Assembly: GCA_043808325.1 (NCBI GenBank) | Contig: JAZDEY010000018.1 | Location: 1-50,192, forward strand | Origin: JAZDEY01 sp043808325 [NCBI: Candidatus Eiseniibacteriota bacterium] | Lineage (GTDB): Bacteria; Arandabacterota; Arandabacteria; Arandabacterales | Direction: 5' to 3' | Length of the DNA: 50,192 bases | Shown here: piece after piece, positions 38,661-46,853 of the stretch | Numbering within the stretch: position 1 is the stretch's first letter | Layout: each line of letters begins with the position of its first letter | Translations under genes and position numbers: made by a program | Notes under the pieces: model-generated | Database searches by the model: none | Told to the model about the DNA's origin: nothing | The model's input: only the letters and a program-made list of their open reading frames with translations

Positions 38661-40703
38661 TCATTTAAGATCCTGTCCGAGCTGCCCGCAGCCGGCAAGT
38701 ATGTCACAGCCGAGGCTCCTCCGCAAGGTCGCCTTCTTGCCCCGCTGATGGAGTATGGACTCGAAGCGCTTGACGTTTGTTTCGCCGACGCGCATGTAGG
38801 GACAGCCGGGGAAGGGATTGACCATGATCAGGTTGATCTTGGCGGGAAGGTCCCTCAGCAGGTCCGCAAGGGCATGGGCATCACGAATGGAATCGTTGAG
38901 ATCGGGAATGAGAACGTATTCGAAGGTGAGCATCCGGCCCTGCTTGGCATAATAGTAGCGGGCGGCGGCGAGCAACTTGGAGAGGGGCGTACGCCCCGCA
39001 ACCGGCATTATCTCTCTCCTTATGTCGTCGTTCGGTGAGTTGAGCGAGATGGCGAGACCGATCTCATAGGGCAGGTCGGCAAGTTGCATGATCTTGTCCG
39101 CCACGCCGGCGGTCGAAACGGTTATGCGGCGCGCGCCTATGCCTGCCTCCTTGATCAGGATCTCGATCGCCTTGACGACATTCTCGTAGTTTGCAAGCGG
39201 CTCGCCCATGCCCATTAGCACAATGTTGGTGAAGGGGCGGGCGCCTTCGCTTGCCTGGGCGCCGGCGTGGCGGCCGGCACGCTCGTCCTCATCCGGCAGG
39301 TCCGGGTCCGACCTCTGCCTGTCCTGTGCTTCCAGGATCGGCCCTTCGAGGCCCGTGCGGCCGGCACCGATCCTCGCTTCCAGGTATTCCTTTGTGAAGA
39401 GCACCTGGTCCACGATCTCGCCGGGCGAAAGATCGCGCTTAAGTCCCATCTTGCCGGTTGCGCAGAACCTGCACCCGAAAGCGCACCCGACCTGAGTGGA
39501 GATGCACAGCGTGGCGCCTCGCGGATGGGGAAGAAACACACTCTCGATATGGTTGCCATCGGGAAGCCTGAGCAGGAACTTGATCGTGCCATCCTTGGCC
39601 GATACCATCTCCTTTGTCTTCTCAAGCCTGATTATGGTGAAGGATCCTGCCAGCTCGGCTCGCAGGGCGGCCGGCAGATTGGTCATCTCGTCGAAAGTCT
39701 TGGCGCGTCGGCGATATAGCCACTCACAGATCTGCTTGGCCCGGTAGGCCGGCTCTCGGCGCGCTGTTAGGGCGGCGCGTATCTCCTTCTCGCCGAGATC
39801 GTTCATGGGCTGCGGCCCGATGGGCCGGGGCTGAGTGGGCCGGGGCGCAGGGCGACGGGGTCCTTCCGCCCTGGTCCGGGGCTTCTCGAACTTGGGTCTG
39901 GGTTTCTCAAACTTGGGTCGGGGCTTGTCAAATCCGGGCCTGGGCTCAGTGGGCCGGGGCGCGGGGCGACGGGGCCCTTCGGCTCTGGGCCGGGGCTTGT
40001 CAAATCCGGGCCTGGGCTGAGTGGGCCGGGGCGCAGGGCGATGGGGTCCTTCGGCTCTGGTGCGGGGCTTCTCAAATCTGGGCCGGGGCTCAGTGGGCCG
40101 GGGCGCAGGGCGACGGGGTCCTTCGGCTCTGGTCCGGGGCTTGTCAAATCCGGGCCTGGGCTGAGCGGGCCGGGGTGCAGGGCGACGGGGCCCTTCGGCT
40201 CTGGGCCGGGGCTTCTCGAACTTGGGCCGGGGCTTCTCGAACCTGGGCCGGGATTTCTCAAATTCGGGTCTGGCCACTCTTCTTGGGCTGACCGCACGCT
40301 TCTGCCACGCGGTCTCCCGCTGGCCACGCTTCTCCCGCGTGGCCTGCCGCCCGCCGCGACCTTTGGGTACCGCCCCGAGGGGTCTCACCGGTCGGCCTCC
40401 CGGCCTGCCTGCGGGTCTCCTGGCGGGTGGCCCTCCGGGTCTCCTGTCGGGCGGCCCTCCCGGCCTAGTGCCGGGTGGCGCTTCGGGCCTTCGGCGGGGG
40501 TGCTGGCGAGGACCATCATTGCTCCAGCGTTCCCTCTCCTTGCTTGGACCTGTGCTCTCCTCGCTCCGATGGGGACGCACTGTGCCCCGGCGAGGAGGCA
40601 CTGTGCCCCGGCTGGGACGCTCTGTGTCCTGGCGCGGGCCTTTCCTGTCCGGGCGCGCGCGCCCCTTGCTCGATCCCCTCTTACCTTCTTTCCCGGTCAT
40701 CAC
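38661..40703 (-). CDS. rlmN: RlmN-type 23S rRNA/tRNA adenine C2-methyltransferase with long basic extension
   Basis: 680 residues, about 300 more than usual. The catalytic part begins at Met300 (MNDLGEKEIRAALTAR; DNA 39806). It has the radical-SAM motif CAFGCRFC (Cys407/411/414), the methyl-carrier region GCDILAGCGQL near the end, and NIVLMGMGEPLANYEN. RlmN makes 2-methyladenosine in 23S rRNA and some tRNAs. Residues 1-299 are Pro/Arg/Lys rich with 24-residue repeats (see repeat entry). A further about 45-residue loop (445-490, hydrophilic) sits just before the FTNIVLMGMGEP strand. The repeats could be an RNA-binding tail, or translation could start at Met300. Downstream of mttB, upstream of the phosphatase gene. 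Confidence 0.9.
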   Translation of the reverse strand: MMTGKEGKRGSSKGRARPDRKGPRQDTERPSRGTVPPRRGTVRPHRSEESTGPSKERERWSNDGPRQHPRRRPEAPPGTRPGGPPDRRPGGPPARRPAGRPGGRPVRPLGAVPKGRGGRQATREKRGQRETAWQKRAVSPRRVARPEFEKSRPRFEKPRPKFEKPRPRAEGPRRPAPRPAQPRPGFDKPRTRAEGPRRPAPRPTEPRPRFEKPRTRAEGPHRPAPRPTQPRPGFDKPRPRAEGPRRPAPRPTEPRPGFDKPRPKFEKPRPKFEKPRTRAEGPRRPAPRPTQPRPIGPQPMNDLGEKEIRAALTARREPAYRAKQICEWLYRRRAKTFDEMTNLPAALRAELAGSFTIIRLEKTKEMVSAKDGTIKFLLRLPDGNHIESVFLPHPRGATLCISTQVGCAFGCRFCATGKMGLKRDLSPGEIVDQVLFTKEYLEARIGAGRTGLEGPILEAQDRQRSDPDLPDEDERAGRHAGAQASEGARPFTNIVLMGMGEPLANYENVVKAIEILIKEAGIGARRITVSTAGVADKIMQLADLPYEIGLAISLNSPNDDIRREIMPVAGRTPLSKLLAAARYYYAKQGRMLTFEYVLIPDLNDSIRDAHALADLLRDLPAKINLIMVNPFPGCPYMRVGETNVKRFESILHQRGKKATLRRSLGCDILAGCGQLGQDLK
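39810..40268 (-). repeat. tandem repeats in the rlmN extension
   Basis: Encodes residues 146-298. Five near-identical 24-residue (72-nt) units of the form RAEGPRRPAPRPTxPRPGFD-KPRT occur, with shorter 7-residue KFEKPRP units before and between them. The DNA repeats are conserved, suggesting recent expansion by slippage or recombination. Confidence 0.85.
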
Positions 40704-40756
40704 CTGCTCCTTGCCTCTTGATGGAAATGCGCGACGGTCTCAGAAAACGAACGGCC

Positions 40757-42226
40757 TCAGGAAATGGGGTGTGTCCCTATTTTGGTGAGGCCGAAGGGTT
40801 TCAAGGCCTGGGCCATCACCTGGTTCAATTCCTTAAGTCTGGGTTCGGCGAGCGTCGGCCTCTGGTACTTATCCAGACGCCTGTCGACCTCGCGCGAGGC
40901 CTCCTCGATCAATCTCCGCGCATCCACACTGCCTTCCTGCTTGAAGACCTTTCGGTCGATCAGCTTCCCGGGATAGTAAGCCTCTTCGCGATAAAGGCGG
41001 AGGGTATCGTCCAGGGTGAAGAAGCTGCCCTCCTTGATTCCCTCCACGATCGCATCAAACCCAAGCGTCTTGCCCCTGGGCTCCAGGCCGCGCTTGAAGC
41101 GGCGGGCCATGCCGCAGATCTCGTTGTCGAGCACTAGTTTCTCGAGTGACTGGCAGTTCTCGAAGTTGAGCATCCCGGGGCCCGAGATCAGGTCGATCTT
41201 GCCCGCAGCCGCGATGAGGATCGTCATTGCGGTTTCCATCCCCGCCTGGGCATCCAGCACCTTGGCGTCGCTCATCCCGAGATAGGCCTGAGTGGGTAGC
41301 CCCAGATGCTTTCCAACCTCGGCATAGGCGATGTCAACCAGTAGGGTCTCCACTGCGCCCATCGGAGAGGTGGAGTAGCGCATATCGAAGATCGCAGGCG
41401 AGCCCCCGTAGACGATCGGCGAGCCCGGCGCCCATGATTGGTGGATCAGAATTCCGCTGAGGGTCTCTGCCGTATGCTGGACGACGCTTGCCACGAGGCT
41501 CATCGGGCTCAGGGCGCCGGCGAGCGGCATCGATATCAGCTGCGCAGGAACCGCATTCTGAGCGCACATCCTCAAGTCGTGGCAGCCGAGCTCCGACCAC
41601 CGCAGCGGCGAGGAAGGGCAAACATCGAAAATGGCACACGGCTTTTCCCGCAGCGAATCGCGTCCCGTCCTCGCGAGCAGGAGGCCCAGCATCACCTTAA
41701 AGCCCTGCTCCGAGAAGGTCCCGGTCACCACAGGTTTCTGTGAGTACAGGCAGGAGAGATAGAGCCGGATGCTGTCGCTCGCGGCCTCGGGCACGTCGGA
41801 GGGGACAACGCCGGTGCTTGTGGCCTCGATGTTCTCCAACGTGTCCACGACCTTGACGAATCTTACGACGTCCTCGACCACGGGCTTACGCATCGCCGCG
41901 GCCTTGGCATCCAGGATGAAGAGGGCAGCCGAGCCGGGATCGAAATGAATCTGGCCGTCGCCGAATCGGAATCTCTCGGCGCCGTCGAGATCAAACATCG
42001 AAAGGCTCTTGGGGGCCGATGCGATCGCGTTCTCCACCATCGCCCTGGTCGGCTTGACCCTTCGCTCGGTCTTGGCGACTTCGGCGCCCATCTGGCCGAG
42101 GATATCCAGCGTATCGTCCTCTTCGACCGTGATGCCCACCTTGGCGAGCAAATCCATGCTTTCATCCAGGATACCATCAATGGCCTTGTCCGATAGGATC
42201 GTAAGGTTTGGTTTCTGGGGCTCCAT
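40757..42226 (-). CDS. MttB-family (trimethylamine-type) corrinoid methyltransferase, non-pyrrolysine
   Basis: 489 residues, COG5598-type. It begins with the family's DESMDLLAKVGITVEEDDTL and includes FHFDPGSAALFILDAK-like and MKPVVTGTFSEQG-like stretches and SDAKVLDAQAGMETAM. In archaeal MttB, pyrrolysine lies next to that last motif. Here the frame has no amber codon, so it is a non-Pyl member such as those acting on glycine betaine or other quaternary amines. A corrinoid-protein partner is not in the window. Start ATG 42226 follows AGGTGAG. The C terminus (KIGTHPIS) is encoded by a dispersed palindromic repeat (40759-40783). Promoter at 42253-42281; a divergent ArsR regulator lies 227 bp away. 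Confidence 0.88.
   Translation of the reverse strand: MEPQKPNLTILSDKAIDGILDESMDLLAKVGITVEEDDTLDILGQMGAEVAKTERRVKPTRAMVENAIASAPKSLSMFDLDGAERFRFGDGQIHFDPGSAALFILDAKAAAMRKPVVEDVVRFVKVVDTLENIEATSTGVVPSDVPEAASDSIRLYLSCLYSQKPVVTGTFSEQGFKVMLGLLLARTGRDSLREKPCAIFDVCPSSPLRWSELGCHDLRMCAQNAVPAQLISMPLAGALSPMSLVASVVQHTAETLSGILIHQSWAPGSPIVYGGSPAIFDMRYSTSPMGAVETLLVDIAYAEVGKHLGLPTQAYLGMSDAKVLDAQAGMETAMTILIAAAGKIDLISGPGMLNFENCQSLEKLVLDNEICGMARRFKRGLEPRGKTLGFDAIVEGIKEGSFFTLDDTLRLYREEAYYPGKLIDRKVFKQEGSVDARRLIEEASREVDRRLDKYQRPTLAEPRLKELNQVMAQALKPFGLTKIGTHPIS
40759..40783. repeat. dispersed GGGG-TGTGT-CCC palindrome, copy 3
   Basis: AGGAAATGGGG-TGTGT-CCCTATTTT, imperfect dyad, overlapping the 3' end of the mttB-family gene. 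Same core as copies at 26655 and 26894. Confidence 0.7.
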
Positions 42227-42252
42227 GACTCACCTGCCTTTCCCTCTTATCC

Positions 42253-42281
42253 TTGATACGAGACGCGACAGGGCGTGTCAA
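42253..42281 (-). promoter_or_regulatory. sigma-70 promoter of the mttB-family gene
   Basis: Minus strand TTGACA (42281-42276), 17-bp spacer, TATCAA (42258-42253), 26 bp before the ATG at 42226, allowing transcription into AGGTGAG. A divergent ArsR-type regulator is a candidate controller. Confidence 0.65.
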
Positions 42282-42393
42282 GCCAAATGAACCCCACAGT
42301 AATGAGCCTCCCAGCTAAGTGTTGTGCCCCCGAGATTCGACGGTCCGGCGAGCCGGCATCGTGGGGGGCGGAAACCGGGCTTGAAAATTAGAG

Positions 42394-42423
42394 TTGTTTC
42401 ACCGGGGCCGGTTGTTGTATAAA
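42394..42423 (+). promoter_or_regulatory. possible promoter of the ArsR gene
   Basis: TTGTTT (42394-42399), 18-bp spacer, TATAAA (42418-42423), about 30 bp before the start codon. AGGAGGGG lies 7-8 nt before ATG. Confidence 0.45.
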
Positions 42424-42453
42424 CATATGCGAATAATTGAATAGGAGGGGAAG

Positions 42454-42873
42454 ATGATTGATGCAAAGCTTTTCCAGGCTTTATCCGATTCCACCAGGCT
42501 TGATATTCTCTCGCTCCTGGCCGCAGGCCCGATCAACGTCTCCCGGATTGTGGCCCACCTTGGGTGTGCTCAACCTGCGGTGTCGCGGCATCTCCGGGTA
42601 CTCCGGGAGACCTCGCTTATTGGGGACAGGCGGAAGGGCAAGGAGGTGGAATACTCGATCAATCCGGAAGCGGTCGCGACAGCCATAGCGTACCTTCAGG
42701 GCTTATCCGCAGGCCCCGCCGGCAAGAAGTCGGCAGGCGCCAGGCGCCCCGGGGCAAGGAGGATTGCGACGCCTGAGGCCGCGGGGCCCCATGCCCCCGC
42801 AGACTTCGGCCCCAAGGAAGCGGAGTACGCGGTCGAGCGCAGGCCCTCGGCCATTGATGATTTCCTGCTTTGA
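42454..42873 (+). CDS. ArsR-family transcriptional regulator
   Basis: 139 residues. The winged helix is clear: MIDAKLFQALSDSTRLDILS, then NVSRIVAHLGCAQPAVSRHL (recognition helix) and GDRRKGKEVEYSINPEAV (wing). A 45-residue Ala/Pro/Gly-rich tail follows, of unknown role. Classical Cys metal-binding residues (CxC in helix alpha3) are absent, since only one Cys lies there, so a metal sensor is unlikely. It is divergent from the mttB-family gene and may regulate it and itself. Strong AGGAGGGG ahead of ATG. Confidence 0.85.
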   Translation: MIDAKLFQALSDSTRLDILSLLAAGPINVSRIVAHLGCAQPAVSRHLRVLRETSLIGDRRKGKEVEYSINPEAVATAIAYLQGLSAGPAGKKSAGARRPGARRIATPEAAGPHAPADFGPKEAEYAVERRPSAIDDFLL

Positions 42874-43119
42874 AAGTCGCTCGCTCGTGTGGTCTAATCA
42901 GGATTTGGCGGAGGCGCCTTGGGGAGCCAGGCGAGGGAGCGGGGTTGATGCGGAGGCGAATGGGGTTGCTGAGCCGAAGCACAACCCCCCGACCGAGGGC
43001 TCGCCGTCGGTGGCCCTTGCTGCGGGACCCCACTTGCTGCGGGCCATCCGCCGGCTCGCGAGCACGCCGCCTCGGCGACCTGGGCAGGAACTTTGGCGGG
43101 GGCGGGTTGTGGAAGTCCG

Positions 43120-44526
43120 ATGGAGACCCTAATGCCACATAAGAACGCCGGACGGATTCTGGTCGTTGATGATGAGAAAAGCATAAGGAATACGATCGCG
43201 CGGATTCTCGAGTACGAAGGCTACGTTGTCCGCGAAGCGGATGACGGCCGGGCGGCGCTAAGCCTGGTCGGCGAGGAACAACTGGACGCGGTGGTTCTCG
43301 ACATCAAGATGCCGGGAATGGACGGGATTGAGGTGCTCCGGCGCGTCAAGGAGGTCGATCCCGGCTTGCCCGTGATCATCCTGTCGGGCCATGGCACCAT
43401 CGCCACCGCGGTTGAGGCCACGGCGCTCGGCGCTTTCAACTTTCTTGAGAAGCCGCCGGACCGGGACAAGCTGCTGATCAATCTTAGAAACGCGGTTGCC
43501 GGCCGAAGGCTTGCAAGTGAAAAGGCCTCACTCGAGAAGACGTTGACCAAGGGCTTGAGGCTCGTGGGCGAGAGCGCCGCCATCAAGAATCTCATTGCCA
43601 CCATGGAGCGGATCGGCCCGACCGACGCCAAGGTGCTGATCACGGGTGAGAACGGCGTGGGCAAAGGGGTTGTGGCGCGGGCGATCCACAAGCAGTCCAA
43701 GCGGGCTGAGGCAAGGTTTGTGGAGGTGAGCTGCGCGGCGATTCCCGATGACCTGATCGAGAGCGAGCTCTTCGGATACGAGAAGGGAGCCTTTACCGGC
43801 GCCGTAGCCCGAAAGCCCGGCAGGTTCGAGATTGCCGACGGCGGTACGATTTTCCTCGATGAGATAGCCGACATGAGCCCGCTGGTGCAGGCCAAGGTCT
43901 TAAGGGTGATCGAGGAGGCCGAGTTCGAGCGAGTGGGCGGAACCGACACCCTGAGGGTCGATGTCAGGCTGGTGGCGGCGACCAACAAGGACCTCAGGGC
44001 CCTGATCAAAGAGGGCAAGTTCCGCGAGGATCTCTATTACAGACTCAACGTCGTGGTGATCGATGTGCCGCCGCTTCGCTCCCGCAAAGAAGACATCCCC
44101 GTGCTCGCCAAATATTTTCTGGATGTTTATTGCGAGATGTACGGGCTCAGGCCGAAGACGCTCGATGGCGCCGTCCTTGACCGGCTCAAGGAATACGCAT
44201 GGCCGGGCAACGTCCGGGAGCTCAGGAACATCATTGAGAGGATGGTCATAACTTCGCGCGCTGACACTCTTCGCCTGGAAGATCTGCCGCCCCTCCTGGA
44301 GACGCTGGCTGAGACGCTGGCCGCGCGGCCCGGCGGCGCGGTTCCACTCTCGGGCGGTGAGACCTACGAAGAATTCAAGAACCTATCCGAGAAGAAATTC
44401 CTGGAAGAGCGCCTCGAGGCCAGCAACTGGAACATCTCCAAGACTGCCCAGGAACTCCAGATGCAGCGGAGCAATCTCTATAAGAAGATGCAGAAGTTGG
44501 GGATTGCCCAGCGAGACAAGATCTAA
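43120..44526 (+). CDS. NtrC-family sigma-54-dependent response regulator, second
   Basis: About 468 residues. Receiver domain (RILVVDDEKSIRN; Asp in VVLDIKMPGMDG; NFLEKPPDRDKL), AAA+ domain (Walker A GENGVGKG, GAFTGA loop, Walker B GGTIFLDEIADMS), and a Fis-type HTH (SNWNISKTAQELQMQRSNLY). It has the full set for sigma-54 activation. No cognate kinase adjoins. Starts at 43120 or 43132 are possible. It precedes an RlmI-like gene by 13 bp and may contribute to control of the sigma-54 promoters at 45948 or 33680. Confidence 0.92.
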   Translation: METLMPHKNAGRILVVDDEKSIRNTIARILEYEGYVVREADDGRAALSLVGEEQLDAVVLDIKMPGMDGIEVLRRVKEVDPGLPVIILSGHGTIATAVEATALGAFNFLEKPPDRDKLLINLRNAVAGRRLASEKASLEKTLTKGLRLVGESAAIKNLIATMERIGPTDAKVLITGENGVGKGVVARAIHKQSKRAEARFVEVSCAAIPDDLIESELFGYEKGAFTGAVARKPGRFEIADGGTIFLDEIADMSPLVQAKVLRVIEEAEFERVGGTDTLRVDVRLVAATNKDLRALIKEGKFREDLYYRLNVVVIDVPPLRSRKEDIPVLAKYFLDVYCEMYGLRPKTLDGAVLDRLKEYAWPGNVRELRNIIERMVITSRADTLRLEDLPPLLETLAETLAARPGGAVPLSGGETYEEFKNLSEKKFLEERLEASNWNISKTAQELQMQRSNLYKKMQKLGIAQRDKI

Positions 44527-44539
44527 AACAGGTCCTGCC

Positions 44540-45736
44540 ATGTTCGATGTAAAAGGCTGGGTCAGGCTCGCGGAAGGTGAGGACCAGCGGCTGCGGGACG
44601 GTCACCTGTGGATCTATTCCAACGAGATTGCCGAAGCCGGCGGTGACTTCGCCGACGGCGATCTCGTCTGGGCCAAGGATGCCGCCGGGCGCACACTGGG
44701 CTCGGGTTTTGTTAACCGGAACTCCAAGATCGCAGTCAGGCTCCTCACCCGGGGTGCCAAAGAGAGTTTTGGCGGCGAGTCACTTCGCGCGAGGCTCGCT
44801 GCCGCGATCGACCGGCGCCGCCACCTCGCGTGCGACGCCAAGCGGCTCGTCAATGCGGAGGCCGATCTCCTGCCGGGGCTGGTAGTTGACGCCTACGGTG
44901 ATGTGGCCGTGGTCCAAACTCAGCTTCTGGGCTGGGAAATCCGGCGCGACGCGGTGCTTGATGTGATCGCGGCCCTGCTTAAGCCTACGGCGATCGTACT
45001 CAAGAATGACTCGGGCTCGCGGGATGCGGAGGGCCTGGAACGATACAGCACGCTTGCACGAGGCACGCTCGCCGGCCCCGTGGTCATACCTGAGAATGGC
45101 CTCAGTCTGGAAGTGGACGTCGTCTGGGGCCAGAAGACGGGGTTCTACATCGATCAGCGCGAAAACCGGAAGATGGTGCTGCCCTTCGTGCCGGGACGGC
45201 GCGTACTCGATTGCTTCTGTTATACCGGTGCCTGGTCGCTCGCGTGTGCCCGGGGCGGCGCCGCCGAAGTCCTGGGCCTGGATTCCTCCCGGCCGGCGAT
45301 CGAACTTGCCCGGAGGAATTTAGAGAGGAATCCCGAGAGGGACGGCCGAAGCAGCTCGGTCCGGTTTGCGGTCGCCGATGTCTTTGACGAGCTTCCCCGG
45401 CTTGCGGCAGCCAAAGAGAAATTCGACATCGTTATCCTCGACCCGCCTTCACTCACGCGAAACCGCAAAGGCTTATCGGGTGCGGAACGAGGCTATGTCC
45501 ATCTCAACAAACTCGCCCTGGGGCTTCTCAGTCCGGGAGGATACTTGGTCACCTGCTCGTGCTCTCATCACGTCTCCGGCGACGCCTTCCGCGACATGCT
45601 CAAGACCGCGGCATCGCTCGCCCGGAAGCAGGTGATGGTGCTTGGCCGGGGCGGTCAGCCTGAAGATCATCCCTCCCTCTTGGGGCTCCCCGAGACTGAC
45701 TATCTCAAGTCTTTTCTCCTGACAACCGCGACGTAG
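44540..45736 (+). CDS. RlmI/RlmO-like SAM-dependent rRNA cytosine methyltransferase
   Basis: About 398 residues. An N-terminal PUA-like RNA-binding domain (DGHLWIYSNEI, GRTLGSGFVNRNSKIAVRLL) precedes a Rossmann methyltransferase: VLDCFCYTGAWSLACARGGA (SAM motif I), LGLDSSRPAIELARRN, ILDPPSLTRNRKG (motif IV) and LVTCSCSHHVSGD (motif VI with catalytic-type Cys). This order matches RlmI and related m5C methyltransferases of 23S rRNA. ATG 44540 is preferred; the much longer frame upstream lies inside the response-regulator gene. Confidence 0.88.
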   Translation: MFDVKGWVRLAEGEDQRLRDGHLWIYSNEIAEAGGDFADGDLVWAKDAAGRTLGSGFVNRNSKIAVRLLTRGAKESFGGESLRARLAAAIDRRRHLACDAKRLVNAEADLLPGLVVDAYGDVAVVQTQLLGWEIRRDAVLDVIAALLKPTAIVLKNDSGSRDAEGLERYSTLARGTLAGPVVIPENGLSLEVDVVWGQKTGFYIDQRENRKMVLPFVPGRRVLDCFCYTGAWSLACARGGAAEVLGLDSSRPAIELARRNLERNPERDGRSSSVRFAVADVFDELPRLAAAKEKFDIVILDPPSLTRNRKGLSGAERGYVHLNKLALGLLSPGGYLVTCSCSHHVSGDAFRDMLKTAASLARKQVMVLGRGGQPEDHPSLLGLPETDYLKSFLLTTAT

Positions 45737-45773
45737 ATCTCGTCGCGCGTAAATGCGACGTAAATAGTGAACA

Positions 45774-45798
45774 CTTCTGTGTCTCTTGGACACAGAAG
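45774..45798. promoter_or_regulatory. candidate activator site, GTGTC-N5-GACAC dyad
   Basis: Perfect dyad with 10-bp arms CTTCTGTGTC - TCTTG - GACACAGAAG. The core matches the dyad near 33804. No T-run follows, so it is not a good terminator for the methyltransferase gene. It lies about 175 bp before the sigma-54 -12 element. Confidence 0.6.
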
Positions 45799-45947
45799 AC
45801 CGCTTCGTCCTCCCTGTTCCGTCGGCTGCCCGCCCGGCAGCCATCGGCCTCCCGCTTGCTCTTGCCCCATCTAACTTATTGGTTGGAAGGGAGTTAACAC
45901 CAAGAATCCCCTGCTGGCCCAGCCCTGCTTCCGGGAGAAGGCACCGG

Positions 45948-45963
45948 TGGCACAACCTATGCA
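45948..45963 (+). promoter_or_regulatory. sigma-54 (-24/-12) promoter of the DUF3108 operon
   Basis: TGGCACA-ACCT-ATGCA: GG and GC are 10 bp apart, with one mismatch each in the G7 and T12 positions. Transcription would start near 45975 and reach ATG 46018. Confidence 0.65.
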
Positions 45964-46017
45964 ACATTGATAAGGGCAGATGATGTAGCAGGTGATCCGG
46001 ATGATGCGGAGGCAGCC

Positions 46018-46851
46018 ATGAAGCAGTTTGAAGTGATGAGGCAGGCGCAGGCAAGAGCAGCCGCCATCACCTTCTTTATTGTGGCCTTTGGTATCGTCGG
46101 CCGCGGTCTCAGTGCGGCTCCCGTCGTGGTCGTCGAATCGGCCGCAATGACAGCCGAGCAGTCTCTGCCGCGTGAGTCGACTGGTCCTGAGCATGGCCTC
46201 CTGATCGTTGACGGCGAGAAGCTGGAATTCGAAATCTACTACGGTGCGATCCCGGCCGGGCATGCATCCCTTGAGGTGCAAAGCGACCGGACCGAGGATG
46301 GCGAGATCTATCGTATAACCTCGGCGGCGCGGTCCAACGATGCGGTGTCCCTGTTTTTCGACGTGGATGACCGGGCGGTCTCCGAGGTCGACGCCGCCAC
46401 GCATGAGCCTATACGTTTCGAGAAGCATATAAGTGAAGGATCGTTCAAGAAGCATGTGAGCGTTAGCTACGGCGATAACGGAGTCGTGACAGCGGGGGAT
46501 GAGACCTTCCGCGTGGAGCCGGGCACAAGGGATCTTCTTTCCGCCCTGTACTACGTCAGGGGACAGGACTTGCAGGTAGGCGAAGATGTCATCGTCAGGA
46601 CCTTCGAAAACGGCAAGTGCTACCAGGCCCGCGTAAGAGTCTTAAGACGAGAGAAGGTCTCAACTCGCTGCGGCGACTATCAGTGTCTCGTGGTTGAGCC
46701 CCTGATCGACGTCGGCGTCTTTGCGAAAACGGGACGGCTCTTGATCTACCTCACGGACGATGCTCTGAAGTTGCCCGTTCTCCTGAAGAGCAAGGTCAAG
46801 GTCGGCAGTTTCGTCGCGGAACTGGTGGGCCGGACCCACCTTGGAGGTTAG
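46018..46851 (+). CDS. DUF3108 periplasmic protein
   Basis: About 277 residues from MKQFEVMRQAQARAA. A signal-like segment (ITFFIVAFGIVGRGLSAAP) precedes a DUF3108 body: LEFEIYYGAIPAGHASLEVQ, then SDRTEDGEIYRITSAARSND. The later segment is LRREKVSTRCGDYQCLVVEP. DUF3108 proteins are lipid-binding-like, periplasmic and of unknown role. An earlier in-frame start at 45967 overlaps the promoter and is unlikely. It sits 2 bp before the FN3 lipoprotein gene, so the two are probably co-transcribed from the sigma-54 promoter. Confidence 0.8.
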   Translation: MKQFEVMRQAQARAAAITFFIVAFGIVGRGLSAAPVVVVESAAMTAEQSLPRESTGPEHGLLIVDGEKLEFEIYYGAIPAGHASLEVQSDRTEDGEIYRITSAARSNDAVSLFFDVDDRAVSEVDAATHEPIRFEKHISEGSFKKHVSVSYGDNGVVTAGDETFRVEPGTRDLLSALYYVRGQDLQVGEDVIVRTFENGKCYQARVRVLRREKVSTRCGDYQCLVVEPLIDVGVFAKTGRLLIYLTDDALKLPVLLKSKVKVGSFVAELVGRTHLGG

Positions 46852-46853
46852 CC

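Noticed and set aside
40759-40783. Palindrome as mttB-family terminator
   Set aside because: Arms are short and imperfect with only a short T-run, and the same palindrome occurs inside a coding region elsewhere in the window.
45774-45798. Perfect 10-bp dyad as a rho-independent terminator of the RlmI-like gene
   Set aside because: No T-run follows, and the core recurs upstream of the other sigma-54 promoter, which fits an activator site better.
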